DNA from: Planctomycetota bacterium
Lineage (GTDB): Bacteria > Planctomycetota > Phycisphaerae > Phycisphaerales > UBA1924
Assembly (NCBI GenBank): GCA_963204725.1
Contig: CAUJHH010000050.1
Location: 1-43,216 of the forward strand
Length of the DNA stretch: 43,216 nt
Reading direction: 5' to 3'
Made by a program: the position numbers and the translations under genes. Shown one piece after another: positions 7,909 to 15,594 of the stretch (the first letter of the stretch is position 1; each line of letters starts with the position of its first letter). Under the pieces are notes generated by a model. That model made no database searches. It was not told the DNA's origin and worked only from the letters and a program-made list of their open reading frames with translations.

Positions 7909-8874
7909 TCAGGCGGGCACGTCCACCGAGAACTCACGCGCGCCGCCCGTGCCGATTTGGAATCGCTCCTCTCTCCCCGGCCACCGAAGCACAAGCGATC
8001 CCAAAGCCGGCGCGTACTCGGCGACATAGAGCGTCCCACTTCCCACGCCGTAGTTGGTCCGCCAGAGCGGAGGAGCAAGGAACTCCTGGCGTGCCACCGC
8101 CGCCGCGCTCTCCGCGACTCCAATGAGGCTTTCGACCCTTGCAAGACGCTCCACGCTCTGCGTGTGACCAGCGTACTCGGACCACTCGACTTGGCCCTGG
8201 TGGTTGGTCGAGGCACGCCGCACCACGAAGCTCGGCGCCCGATCCGGCGACAGGTACGCGGTCACGAACTCTCCGCTCTTGTCTACTGCCACAAACGTGT
8301 AGGGCATGTACACAGGTACTCGGGCGAGGACCTCGCGGACCTCCCGGACGCTCGCGCAAGTCTCGAGCAGATACCGGAGGATGAGCGGCGCCGCGAACCC
8401 CGGCCCCACGACGTTCCGGCCGCCGAACGCCAGCGCGACAGCGCACCCACGATCGTTGATCCCGTCGAGCGCGCCCCAGATGCAGTCGGCCATCCCCAGC
8501 GTTGCCATCTCGCCCCATCGACTGCCGAGCACCACACCGTCAAACAGACGAGGATGGTGGTCGTACGACCGGATCAGCAGCGGCCCGTGCTCATCGCTCA
8601 GGACGAGCTGCGAGCAAGCCCGGATGACCCGCGGCGGGTCGTAGAGGGCGAGGAACCGCGCGACTTCGTCGCCGCCGCCCAGACGCCCGAGCAAACGCTC
8701 GAATATCGGCAGCAGCTCTGGCATGTGCTCACCGAGTTGGTGAACACAGAAGCGGGTGTCAACCGTTCGAGATCGATGCACCCACTTTCGATAGGCGGGC
8801 CAGTACGCCGCGAACACCCTCGGGAGCGCTCCGCTGTCGGTCTCATCGGAGATAGCTCGGAAGTTGAGTCTCAT
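7909..8874 (-). CDS. C45-family Ntn hydrolase/acyltransferase (penicillin acyltransferase-like)
   Basis: Protein of 321 residues resembling the C45 family, whose members (isopenicillin N acyltransferase, carcinine and beta-alanyl-dopamine hydrolases) mature by self-cleavage and use the new N-terminal Cys to make or break amide bonds. Candidate nucleophile is Cys87 in 'RVIRACSQLVLSDEHG', followed by the expected 'LLIRSYD' and 'GMADCIWGALDGINDRGCAV'. Residues 1-86 would form the small alpha subunit after cleavage. It is the last gene of the six-gene operon, 17 bases after the ATP-grasp gene. In that setting it probably hydrolyses or transfers an acyl group on an amine made by the other enzymes. 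Family call good, substrate unknown. Confidence 0.78.
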   Translation of the reverse strand: MRLNFRAISDETDSGALPRVFAAYWPAYRKWVHRSRTVDTRFCVHQLGEHMPELLPIFERLLGRLGGGDEVARFLALYDPPRVIRACSQLVLSDEHGPLLIRSYDHHPRLFDGVVLGSRWGEMATLGMADCIWGALDGINDRGCAVALAFGGRNVVGPGFAAPLILRYLLETCASVREVREVLARVPVYMPYTFVAVDKSGEFVTAYLSPDRAPSFVVRRASTNHQGQVEWSEYAGHTQSVERLARVESLIGVAESAAAVARQEFLAPPLWRTNYGVGSGTLYVAEYAPALGSLVLRWPGREERFQIGTGGAREFSVDVPA

Positions 8875-8891
8875 CGCGAGTGGCCGGGACG

Positions 8892-10442
8892 CTAGAGCAG
8901 CTTGAATGTTCTCTCCTCCAGACCGATCTCGGCAGTCACAGCTGCCGGTACCGTCTCAGAGGTGTATTGGGCTTGGATGCCTCGGATCCAGGACTTGGCC
9001 CGATCGGTGAGATTGAACTCCTCGTCCATGAATCGGCCGGGGCTCACGAGGATGCCCAGATCCGCGCCCTCGTAAAAGTAGTCTCCAACGCCCGAGATGC
9101 GGAGGAAAAACGCTTGGTTCTCGTGCTGAACGGTGCGCCGGTGGGTCTGCATCCTGACATGGCGAATCTGAGCGTCTCCGACCAGCTCCCAGATGCCGGA
9201 GGTGGGCGCGGTTGTGATCCGTTTCACCGCCTTGCCGGTGTGCTTGATCACAAGCTGCGACCACGAATCGATGTTGTCGGGGTTCGCCCAGCGGTTGCTC
9301 AGCTTCTCCGGCGCGACCTGGAAGTTGATATTCATCCACTCGATCAGATGGAACAGGAAGAGCGGCGCATCCGCATGGGCAAAGGACGCGAGATTCGTCA
9401 TCGAGCTCGCCCCAGTGATGCGGGGATTGCACTCCCCCAAATAGACCTCGTCGCTGTCGAGATCCATGAGGAAATCGAGCTCGAAGTAGCCCTTGTAGCC
9501 CGTCTTCTTCAGCTCGTCGCCGAAAGCCATGGCCGACGCGCGGGCTCGATCGCGGATCTCTGCGCTGAATGCGCCTGCAAAAACCTCGTTGCCGCACCAG
9601 CCGCCTCGGTAGGGCGTCAGTTCCTTGAAACCGACAAGCTCTGTCATGAGCGGGCCGACGATCGTGCCCCTGCGAGTCACGCATGCCTCGAGAGCGGCGC
9701 CGCGGCACCGGATGCGCTTCATGATCTTGACCTCGGGAGCCTCTGTGATCTCCTCGGCGTGCCTCTCGAAGTCCGCCTCGTTCGAAACAAAGAATGTCGT
9801 GTGGCCGGAGTCCCCGTACGCGGTCTGGATGACCAGGTCGTCACCGAGGCTCTTGGAGATCGCGCGAAGCGCCTTGAACGATTCCACACGTCCGAGCACG
9901 TTGGGAACGGACTTCACGCCGGCACGGTCCGCGATGCGCGTAGTCTCGACCTTGTCGTCGACCTGGTTCCGGAGGGCGGCGGAGGGGAAGCAAACCTCCA
10001 GTCCGAGTTTGTGGCAAAGCTCCTCGGTCTTCTCATCAAACATCAGGAAGACGGCTTTGCCGCCCGGGCCACGCTCGCGAACGAGGTCCGCGACCGCAGG
10101 ATGGGCGAGGAGGTAGTTGTTGATGTCCTCGATCGATGTCCATGGTTCGTGATCGATCTCGGGCGGCACGAACACGCTTGGGTGCTGTCCATCGAAGCAA
10201 TCGATCGCGTTGATGAACATGAAGCCACGGATCCACTCGTCCATGCCGAGCAGGTTGAAAGGCGTCGCACTGATGAAGTAGACGGGCTCGGTGTTGCGAA
10301 AGAAGAAGCGGCGAATGTCCGAAACACCGCGGAGCATGCGTGGCTTACGCGACGCGGGGCGGTCGGCAGTGAGGAGACGCGCGGAACTGCTCGGCCGCTT
10401 GGCCGTCTCGGAACGCTTTGAGCCGGGTCTGGTGCTGCCCAT
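8892..10442 (-). CDS. ATP-grasp carboxylate-amine ligase of unknown substrate
   Basis: Protein of 516 residues with an ATP-grasp fold: these enzymes activate a carboxylate as acyl phosphate and join it to an amine or thiol. After a basic disordered start (1-50) comes a pre-ATP-grasp domain (about 52-160). The flexible Gly-rich loop over ATP is 'QTAYGDSGHTTFF' (206-218). The Mg2+-binding strand has Glu321 and Asp323 ('YFELDFLMD') and the pattern E337-C-N339-P-R341 ('GECNPRITGAS'). I see no biotin carboxylase or D-Ala ligase signature that would fix the substrate. ATG at 10442 is preceded by AAAGGA, and the start overlaps the intergenic bases right after the decarboxylase stop (10447), so the two are probably co-translated. 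Likely makes an amide of an amine produced in the same pathway. Confidence 0.8.
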   Translation of the reverse strand: MGSTRPGSKRSETAKRPSSSARLLTADRPASRKPRMLRGVSDIRRFFFRNTEPVYFISATPFNLLGMDEWIRGFMFINAIDCFDGQHPSVFVPPEIDHEPWTSIEDINNYLLAHPAVADLVRERGPGGKAVFLMFDEKTEELCHKLGLEVCFPSAALRNQVDDKVETTRIADRAGVKSVPNVLGRVESFKALRAISKSLGDDLVIQTAYGDSGHTTFFVSNEADFERHAEEITEAPEVKIMKRIRCRGAALEACVTRRGTIVGPLMTELVGFKELTPYRGGWCGNEVFAGAFSAEIRDRARASAMAFGDELKKTGYKGYFELDFLMDLDSDEVYLGECNPRITGASSMTNLASFAHADAPLFLFHLIEWMNINFQVAPEKLSNRWANPDNIDSWSQLVIKHTGKAVKRITTAPTSGIWELVGDAQIRHVRMQTHRRTVQHENQAFFLRISGVGDYFYEGADLGILVSPGRFMDEEFNLTDRAKSWIRGIQAQYTSETVPAAVTAEIGLEERTFKLL

Positions 10443-10446
10443 GGTA

Positions 10447-13230
10447 TCAGGTCCTTTCCGGTCTCTTCAGACCGTTCCGTCGTTTCTTGTCGCTCTCCGC
10501 ACGGGCGAGGGCGGCCTCGGTGAAGACGCGCAGGCCCTTTTCGGGGTCGTAGCCGTGGATCTCTTTCACATCGAGTTCGAGGAGGTAAGCGATGATCTCG
10601 CGGCTGTAGACCTGTCCCGGCACCAGCACGGGAAACCCGGGTGGATAGGGCGTGATAAACGCCGCGGAGACCAGTTCTTTTCCACCCTCGATGGCGTCGA
10701 GCGTCCTGCGGTCGAGACTGACCAGATCGATGTTGAAGTCTTCGTACGCGAGGAAGTACGCGCGGCGCAGATCGCCCTCGGGAGTGGTCAGGTCGTCGGG
10801 CCTGAACGCCTCATGGAACCTGCTGAAGTTCGGCAGCGGAGGCCCGTCGATGAGAGCGTCAACACGCGCCGAGTGGCGAGAGAGCCCGGAGCTGGACTCG
10901 AGCGAGAGACGATCGGCGATGTCGTGCGCGATTTCGTAGAGCACATCCACGAGATAGGCAATATCGCCGCGCGTGGTTCCGATGTTCGGCATGAACAGGA
11001 CGGTGTTGCGAGAAGTCTTGTTGATCTGGATGTCGTACTTGTCCATGAGCAGGTGGCGGAAGGTGTCCCCATCCATTCCGGTCGCGCCGATATAGAGCGT
11101 GACGCGGGTCGGATCGAGAACAAACTCGTCTCTCTGGTACGCCTCGTCCAGGGGTCCCCAGCCGCGCTCCGTGTCGTAGTAGAACTTGATGCCGGAGGCT
11201 CTGAACTCGTCAGGGATCATGTCTGATGGACGCAGCACGGAGAAGAACCGAGCTAGGACCGGATTCTCGTTCACGCGCTGCCGGAGCGTCATTGCGAGGC
11301 CGATGGTCTGCTCCACCATCTCGAAGCCTTCCAGCTCCACCTGTCTCCGACCGGCATCGAGCGAGGCGATGATCTGATAGTTCGGCGACGTCGAGGTGTG
11401 CGTCATGAATGCTTCGTGGAACGAGTCTGAGGCCTTCTGCTCGAAGTCTTCGTCGTAGACATGGATCATCGAGCCCTGGCGCAGAGCGGTCAGGGTCTTG
11501 TGCGTCGAGTGCGTGGCATACACGCGCACCTTCACCATATCCGGATCGATCATCGCGGGGGCCGACACCGCCTCTCCCTCAACCTGCTTCTCGGCTGCGT
11601 TCTGGAACGCCGAGCGATACTCTAGCGAGCGGAACTTCTTGCGAAGACAGGCGGCGGCGTCCATGGCTGTGCGATGACGCAGTGCCGGGTTGAAGCGACC
11701 GTACGCGAACCATGCCTCGTCCCACAGGAAAATCATGTCGGGCTTGATCGCGAGGACACGCTCCATGACGAGCTGCGGGTCGTACGTGATACCGTCGAAG
11801 GTGCAACTGGTCAGGATCAGCATCCGGACGCGATCGAGCTTGCCCGCATCCTTCAGCGCGAGGAGCTGGCGCTCGATCTCGGCGAGTGGCACCGCCCCGT
11901 ACATCGAGTACTGCGGGAGCGCGTAAGAATCGAGGTAGACGGTCATCGCTCCGGCGAGCACGAGTGCGTAGTGATGCGACTTGTGGCAATCACGATCGAC
12001 GAGCACGATATCGCCGGGCTGGATCAGCGCCTGGGCGACGATCTTGTTGGCTGTCGACGTGCCATTGGTCACGAAGAAAGATTGGCGTGCGCCGAACGCG
12101 CGGGCGGCGAGGTCTTGGGCACGCTTGATCGGTCCGCGCGGTTGCAGCAGCGAATCGAGCCCGCCACTGGTTGCGGATGTTTCCGCCATGAAGATGTTGG
12201 GACCGTAGAACTCGAGCAGATCACGGGCCCAGTGCCCGCTGCTCATTGACTTGCCGCGAGCGATGGGCAGCGCGTGGAAGACACCCGTGGGCTTTGCGCT
12301 GTAGCGACGGAGCGCATCGAAGAAGGGCGTTTGGAAGCGATCACGAACGCCCTTGAGAATGCAAAGGTGCTGCTCCATGTACTGCTCGAGCCGGTAGAAC
12401 ACGCGCCGAAAGTCGGTGCCGAGGTTGCCTGCCACGCGATCGAGCGGTGCGTCCGTGACCAGGTACATGTCGAGCTCTGGGCGGAGCTTCGTCAGCATCT
12501 TGCCCAGCTCCACGCTGCGATCCAGGCCGAAGCAGACCGGCATGCCCTCTCGCTCGATCGCGTGGAGATACCGCTTGAACGCAGGAACATCGCTCTGGGT
12601 CTGGAATGAGTAGTTGTAGCGAAGGAAGACAGCCTGGATCGTCCAATTGAACTGGACCGCGATGACCGCGTCCTGCAGCGAAGGAACGGTCACGACCTCG
12701 TAGACGAACTCATCGGTCTCGCGCCGACACGCCCGCAGCCCCTCGCGCAGCTCCTCGCGGTCGTACGCGTCGATCCCGTCGACGACCAACACCTCAAAGT
12801 ACGGCTTGGGAGCTCGCGTGCCGTTGTCACGAGAACGGGGCGATCGACTGTCCATGCGGCCGGAACGTGACTCGACGATCTCGCTCGCCGGATCATGGAG
12901 GCGATACGCGTCACCAACAAGTTGGCGCGCCACATCGCGAGCCTCGATCGCGAGATCGACATAGGCGTCTCGTTCCAGCAGGCGGGCCAGCGCCGCCACA
13001 CGCTCCTCGCCGGGAAAGGCCCAGTATGCCTCGAACTCGCGCAGGATGGCGAGACTCGCCTCGACGAGCGCTCGCGGCTCCGTGAGGTCGCGACTCTCCT
13101 TGGCAAACTCGTCCAGCCACGCGCAGCGCACCTGCAGGTCGTTCCATGTGTCCATGCGGCGTTGCTGGACGCTGTACGGGCCAGCCGCGGCGCCGCTCGT
13201 CGGTTGCTTCTTTGTCGGTTCAACCGGCAT
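10447..13230 (-). CDS. Long PLP-dependent Orn/Lys/Arg-type decarboxylase (fold type I)
   Basis: Protein of 927 residues, against 710-760 for AdiA, LdcC or SpeC types. Residues about 1-135 are an unassigned helical extension plus a charged linker. A wing/response-regulator-like domain ('FEVLVVDGIDAYDREELREG', about 145-270) precedes the PLP-binding core: 'TNGTSTANK' (388-396), 'DRDCHKSHH' with His416 that would stack on PLP, 'LWDEAWFAYG' with Asp504 contacting the ring nitrogen, and 'STHKTLTALRQGS' with the Schiff-base Lys578. A C-terminal domain ends 'ITPYPPGFPVLVPGQ', typical of the family. The ATG at 13230 follows GGGAG and overlaps the end of the amidase gene by 11 bases. It decarboxylates a basic amino acid, but arginine, lysine and ornithine cannot be told apart here. 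Confidence 0.88.
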   Translation of the reverse strand: MPVEPTKKQPTSGAAAGPYSVQQRRMDTWNDLQVRCAWLDEFAKESRDLTEPRALVEASLAILREFEAYWAFPGEERVAALARLLERDAYVDLAIEARDVARQLVGDAYRLHDPASEIVESRSGRMDSRSPRSRDNGTRAPKPYFEVLVVDGIDAYDREELREGLRACRRETDEFVYEVVTVPSLQDAVIAVQFNWTIQAVFLRYNYSFQTQSDVPAFKRYLHAIEREGMPVCFGLDRSVELGKMLTKLRPELDMYLVTDAPLDRVAGNLGTDFRRVFYRLEQYMEQHLCILKGVRDRFQTPFFDALRRYSAKPTGVFHALPIARGKSMSSGHWARDLLEFYGPNIFMAETSATSGGLDSLLQPRGPIKRAQDLAARAFGARQSFFVTNGTSTANKIVAQALIQPGDIVLVDRDCHKSHHYALVLAGAMTVYLDSYALPQYSMYGAVPLAEIERQLLALKDAGKLDRVRMLILTSCTFDGITYDPQLVMERVLAIKPDMIFLWDEAWFAYGRFNPALRHRTAMDAAACLRKKFRSLEYRSAFQNAAEKQVEGEAVSAPAMIDPDMVKVRVYATHSTHKTLTALRQGSMIHVYDEDFEQKASDSFHEAFMTHTSTSPNYQIIASLDAGRRQVELEGFEMVEQTIGLAMTLRQRVNENPVLARFFSVLRPSDMIPDEFRASGIKFYYDTERGWGPLDEAYQRDEFVLDPTRVTLYIGATGMDGDTFRHLLMDKYDIQINKTSRNTVLFMPNIGTTRGDIAYLVDVLYEIAHDIADRLSLESSSGLSRHSARVDALIDGPPLPNFSRFHEAFRPDDLTTPEGDLRRAYFLAYEDFNIDLVSLDRRTLDAIEGGKELVSAAFITPYPPGFPVLVPGQVYSREIIAYLLELDVKEIHGYDPEKGLRVFTEAALARAESDKKRRNGLKRPERT

Positions 13231-14230
13231 GGGCGCTCCCGGAGGAGGGCGGACTCGGCGGCACGGGGGGGGCGACCGGCGGTGCAGGAACCGCGGCGGC
13301 CGCGATCGGCACCAGCGATGGAGCGGGCGCCGGAGGCACGATGGGCGGGAGTGAGCCGCCCGCGAGTCCGGCCATCGATCCCCGAGCCATTTTCTCGAGT
13401 GGGCCAAGCGTGTCGAGGTACGCCGCGACACCGGACGCACGGTCGTACACCTTGAACTCCACGGAACGATCGCGGAAGCTCTTGAGAGGCTGCCCGAGTC
13501 CCTTCAGCCCGACTTCTCTCGAGCGGCGCACGCGATCGAGATCGATCTCGATCGGCAGCATCTCCTCGTTGCTGCCAGCCTGGTAGAGCACGTCGCCCGT
13601 GGGCGCGACTGCGAGCGAGCGACCGTTGCCGCCATCACCAAGCCCATTGATGTCGATCACGAAACACTGGTTGATGGCAGCGGTTGCACGCACGATCGAG
13701 AGCTCTACATCGCGATCGATGCTCGCGGTGAGCGTCGGGTGCAGGATCACCTCCGCCCCCATCGCGGCGAGCGTGCGTGAAGTCTCCGGGAACCACATGT
13801 CGTAGCAGATGCTCAGTCCGAAGCGTCCAACTTCGGGCACATCGAAGATGCAGAACTCCGTTCCCGATGCGACACCGGTTTCGTAGGGCATGAACGGGAA
13901 CATCTTGCGATACCTGGTGACTACCTCGCCCCGTGGATTGATCACCGGTGCCGTGTTGAACACGCGCTCATCGATGCTCTCGAAGAGCGAACCAGGAACG
14001 AGCCATATCTGGTGTTTCGCAGCGAGCGCACAGTATCGCTGCTCGATCTCGTTCGGGAGGGGCATCGCGTTGCCGATCCAGCCGCCAAAGGTCGCGAGCT
14101 CGCTGACCAGCACCATCTGCACCCACGGGTAGAGCAACATCAACATCTCGATGCGATCGCAGATGTGCTCAAGATTGGACTGGCGGCCGGAGACGTTGAG
14201 CTGGAGTCCGGCGACTGCATATGGACGCAT
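13220..14230 (-). CDS. Nitrilase-superfamily carbon-nitrogen hydrolase with proline-rich tail
   Basis: Protein of 336 residues. The catalytic triad of the superfamily is visible: Glu44 ('LVSELATFGG'), Lys109 ('RYRKMFPFMP') and Cys142 ('LSICYDMWFPE'). The core of about 285 residues is the size of N-carbamoylputrescine amidases and other amide hydrolases; true nitrilases are longer. After residue 290 comes a Pro/Ala-rich tail of about 45 residues that overlaps the decarboxylase start and is probably disordered. The ATG follows the aminotransferase stop immediately (TGAATG). In the operon it would release an amine, ammonia or carbamoyl group from an intermediate. N-carbamoylputrescine amidase is one option, but no agmatine deiminase is nearby. 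Confidence 0.85.
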   Translation of the reverse strand: MRPYAVAGLQLNVSGRQSNLEHICDRIEMLMLLYPWVQMVLVSELATFGGWIGNAMPLPNEIEQRYCALAAKHQIWLVPGSLFESIDERVFNTAPVINPRGEVVTRYRKMFPFMPYETGVASGTEFCIFDVPEVGRFGLSICYDMWFPETSRTLAAMGAEVILHPTLTASIDRDVELSIVRATAAINQCFVIDINGLGDGGNGRSLAVAPTGDVLYQAGSNEEMLPIEIDLDRVRRSREVGLKGLGQPLKSFRDRSVEFKVYDRASGVAAYLDTLGPLEKMARGSMAGLAGGSLPPIVPPAPAPSLVPIAAAAVPAPPVAPPVPPSPPSSGSAHAG

Positions 14231-15559
14231 TCAAAGTCCCTTTCGGGCGGGAGCCCGCATGCTTCCGGGAGCTGACGATTCGATCGCGTGGTCGAGGATG
14301 TCGAGCCCGCGTGAGAGGTCTTGATCCGAAATGACGATGGGCGCCAGCACTCGGATGACGTTGCTGTCGACACCCGCCGGAATGATCAGGAGGCCCTGCT
14401 CCCGGCATGTGTCCATGATGCGTTTGACAAGCGCAGTCGCGGGGCGAGCCGGGTCGCCGTCGTCGCAGAACTCGATCGCCATCATCGCGCCGAGCCCACG
14501 AACATCGCTCACCTCTGGCACACGCGCCGCGATCGCTTCGAAGCGCTCGCGGACAATGGTGCCGCATCGCTCCGCCCGGACGTTGAGGTCGAGCGCCTTC
14601 ATCCGCCGGATCGTCGCCATCGCCGCCGCGCACGCCACGGGGTTGCCGCCGTAGGTGCCGCCGAGCGTCCCCGGCGATGCCTTGTCCATGACCCTCGCAG
14701 ATCCGATGACGCTCGAGATCGGCAGACCTCCTCCCATCGACTTTGCCCATGTCGAGAGATCGGGCGTCACGCCGTAGTGCTCGGAGGCGGCCCATCTGCC
14801 CGTGCGTGCGAATCCGGTCTGGACCTCGTCAAAGATGAGCGTGATGCCATGCTCGTCGCAGAGTTTGCGCAATCCTTCGACATAGGCCTTCGGCGCGACG
14901 TTGAAGCCGCCCTCACCCTGCACGAGTTCGAGGATGATCGCCGCCACATCCTTCGCAGCTACGGTGTCCTTGAACGTGGCGCGAAGCCGCTCGAGCTCTC
15001 GGCGTGAGACGGTTGCCTCGTCCTCTCCGGCTCGGGGTCGCACGACGGGGTAGGGCAAACGATAGACCTCCGGCGCGAACGGCCCGCAGCCGAGCTTGTA
15101 CCCGAGCTTCGAGGTAAGCGACAACGCCATCAGTGTCCGGCCGTGGAACGCGCCCGTGAAGCAGATGACCGCGGGCCGTCCGGTGGCCTGCCTCGCGATC
15201 TTGATGGCGTTCTCGATCGCTTCTGCGCCTGTGTTGACGAGCATCGCACGGGTGTCGGTTCCGTGTGGGAACAGCTCGACCAGAGTCTCGCACAATTCGA
15301 CGTACGGCTCATACGTCGCTACATGGATGCTGGCGTGCAGCATCTTTCCGGCCTGTTCGCGGATGGCTTCCACCACCTCGAGATCGCAATGGCCGACGTT
15401 CATCACGCCGATGCCGCCCGCAAAGTCGATGTACGACTTCCCGTCGGCATCCGTGATGGTCGCACCTTCGGCCGACGCGGCCGTCATGTCGGACATCCGG
15501 CCGACGCCGCGGCACACCACGCGCTCACGACGCCTGATCAACTCACCACTCGACGCCAT
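14231..15559 (-). CDS. Class III (omega) aminotransferase, GABA/diamine aminotransferase-like
   Basis: Protein of 442 residues, fold type I PLP enzyme that moves a terminal amino group from GABA, putrescine, 5-aminovalerate or N-acetylornithine to 2-oxoglutarate. Seen: 'NTGAEAIENAIKIARQ' (phosphate binding), 'GAFHGRT', 'LELVQGEGGFNV', 'IFDEVQTGFARTG' with the Asp that pairs with the PLP ring nitrogen, 'TWAKSMGGGLPIS' with the Schiff-base Lys, and 'GGTYGGNPVACAAA'. These fit GabT best. ATG at 15559 is taken over one 48 bases upstream because of the GGAG site. It lies 35 bases after the aldehyde dehydrogenase gene, the usual GabT-GabD partnership in which the aldehyde made here is oxidised next. 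Confidence 0.9.
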   Translation of the reverse strand: MASSGELIRRRERVVCRGVGRMSDMTAASAEGATITDADGKSYIDFAGGIGVMNVGHCDLEVVEAIREQAGKMLHASIHVATYEPYVELCETLVELFPHGTDTRAMLVNTGAEAIENAIKIARQATGRPAVICFTGAFHGRTLMALSLTSKLGYKLGCGPFAPEVYRLPYPVVRPRAGEDEATVSRRELERLRATFKDTVAAKDVAAIILELVQGEGGFNVAPKAYVEGLRKLCDEHGITLIFDEVQTGFARTGRWAASEHYGVTPDLSTWAKSMGGGLPISSVIGSARVMDKASPGTLGGTYGGNPVACAAAMATIRRMKALDLNVRAERCGTIVRERFEAIAARVPEVSDVRGLGAMMAIEFCDDGDPARPATALVKRIMDTCREQGLLIIPAGVDSNVIRVLAPIVISDQDLSRGLDILDHAIESSAPGSMRAPARKGL

Positions 15560-15594
15560 CTGAAGCTCCAGAAGAGGAACGCAGGCTCCGACAC

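Noticed and set aside
8880..10421. 513-codon open frame opposite the ATP-grasp gene
   Set aside because: Antisense shadow; the minus-strand product has the complete ATP-binding and Mg2+-binding motifs.
8892..10442. Biotin carboxylase
   Set aside because: The protein has a general ATP-grasp core but no biotin carboxylase signature, and no biotin carrier or carboxyltransferase gene is near.
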